Below are positions 41,548-42,200 of a stretch of DNA of 42,200 nucleotides, one piece after another. The DNA is from a virus: positions 1 through 42,200 of IMG/VR virus record IMGVR_UViG_3300027857_000036; one strand, given 5' to 3'. The position numbers and the translations under genes are program-made. The notes below the pieces were generated by a model. The model saw only the letters and a program-made list of their open reading frames with translations. It had not been told where the DNA came from and did not search any database. Each line of letters starts with the position of its first letter. Within the stretch, counting starts at the first letter, position 1.

Positions 41548-41919
41548 ATGACTACAAAGTTTAATATGACGCGTGACATTAATGGCTACAATGGATTTGG
41601 CCTTGTATTTAGTGACACTAATTACAAAACAACTCTTTCTACTGGCGTAGCTCAGTCTCTTACTGTACCAAATTCAATACCTTTGGGCGGTGCTCCTACT
41701 TCAGCTAATTTACATTTAATCGCTGTTTTTTCTTTTGAACCAGGAACTCGTGTGTGGGTTGCTAATGGAGCAACTGCCGTAGTTCCTACCGGCTCTTTTG
41801 TAGCAACAGCTTCCCAATTAAATCCGGCAGCAAGAGATGTTCAGGCTGGAGATGTATTGAGTTTTATTACTAATGATACAACTGCCGATGTGAGCGTGGC
41901 CTTTTATGCGATTCAGTAA
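41548..41919 (+). CDS. Small tail/virion beta-rich protein
   Basis: 123 residues starting at the second ATG, because GGAGG fits it; the first ATG at 41536 is part of that site. The sequence is beta-rich with V-W-V-A-N-G-A-T-A-V-V-P-T-G. The 97-base gap upstream has a GGCT/AGCC hairpin (41481-41498). Possibly a chaperone or tip component of the adhesin before it. Confidence 0.55.
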   Translation: MTTKFNMTRDINGYNGFGLVFSDTNYKTTLSTGVAQSLTVPNSIPLGGAPTSANLHLIAVFSFEPGTRVWVANGATAVVPTGSFVATASQLNPAARDVQAGDVLSFITNDTTADVSVAFYAIQ

Positions 41920-42082
41920 TCATGCTCTAGATGATTTAGTTCATTCGCCATTAGTATTTTCGCCATTCGATGCTGATTTGAATAATCAGGCAGGTGCACC
42001 AGGAATTAAAAAATTAATTGCAACAGAAAGTTTTACTAATATTTCTACTGAAGATGGAAAGCTTCTTGAAACGGAGAGTTAA
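41906..42082 (+). CDS. Small protein between fibre genes
   Basis: 58 residues, overlapping the previous gene by 14 bases in another frame and ending 2 bases before the next fibre ATG. Begins MRFSNHALDDLVHSPLVF and ends acidic. No obvious ribosome binding site, so it is likely coupled. The last codons differ at the other copy of this junction (positions 1-9). Confidence 0.5.
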   Translation: MRFSNHALDDLVHSPLVFSPFDADLNNQAGAPGIKKLIATESFTNISTEDGKLLETES

Positions 42083-42200
42083 TCATGGCTGATCAAATAC
42101 CTATTAGTGGATTGCCCGCTATTGTAACACCCGCTACGACAGATATATTTCCAGTAGTTCAAGCGGGTACTACTTATAAAGAATCTATTGCTCAGTTATT
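42075..42200. repeat. Terminal direct repeat, right copy
   Basis: 126 bases identical to 5-130. See the left copy. Confidence 0.9.
42085..42200 (+). CDS. Start of the tail fibre gene, second copy (partial)
   Basis: Identical to the start of the gene at 15-1517 up to the end of the window, with a GGAGA site 8 bases before the ATG. It is almost certainly the same gene re-read after closing the circle. Confidence 0.9.
   Translation, partial: MADQIPISGLPAIVTPATTDIFPVVQAGTTYKESIAQL

Noticed and set aside
15847-42200. Integrase, transposase or attachment site
   Set aside because: I found no recombinase signature here or elsewhere in the window, so lysogeny by integration is not supported.

Overview
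The window looks like a nearly complete AT-rich genome of a tailed phage with a P22-type (podovirus-like) virion programme. The evidence is the order portal, scaffold, P22-like coat, gp4-like adaptor, gp10-like stabilizer, glycine-rich ejection proteins, tail fibres. Positions 42075-42200 repeat positions 5-130 exactly, so the molecule probably closes on itself as a circle or concatemer of about 42,070 bp. Strong AAGGA-type ribosome binding sites, TTGACA/TATAAT-type promoters and an early module of DUF669, Gp157 and a Sak4-like ATPase point to a bacterial, probably Gram-negative host. The host cannot be named from sequence alone.

Layout. (1) 1-2515: a tail-fibre gene on +, then a convergent fibre-like gene on - with its own promoter. 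(2) 2640-5629, - strand: recombination/early operon (unknown, Sak4-like ATPase, Gp157, DUF669 protein with an SSB-like tail, DIP1984-like protein). It ends in a structured untranslated segment holding a degenerate tRNA-like gene and a terminator. (3) 5634-12032, + strand: XRE regulator, small unknowns, zinc-ribbon proteins, replicative helicase-like ATPase, a repeat-rich AT-tract region that is a candidate origin, VRR-NUC nuclease, GH108 endolysin and holin-like protein. (4) 11887-14976, - strand: an operon of about fourteen tiny genes. Its promoter has the same architecture and the same initial transcribed motif as the early operon.

(5) 15118-21939: an unusual region that separates the terminase small subunit from the large subunit by about 6 kb. 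It has low coding density, degenerate C-poor GT-rich repeats that end in a ribosome-binding-site-like block, small genes (several zinc ribbons, two coiled-coil paralogues, a RAMP-like protein) and tRNA-Asn. Downstream of the tRNA lies a roughly 600-nt, highly base-paired non-coding segment that resembles the large ornate phage RNAs (GOLLD/ROOL type) in size and context. This is the most interesting feature of the window.

(6) 21385-42082, + strand: late genes. They run from metallophosphoesterase and large terminase through portal, a cluster of small genes including an Acb2/Tad1-like candidate, a structured leader, scaffold, coat, adaptor and stabilizer, three ejection-type proteins, and then a set of modular fibre/adhesin genes. 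All starts were chosen by eye from ribosome binding sites; no database search was possible.
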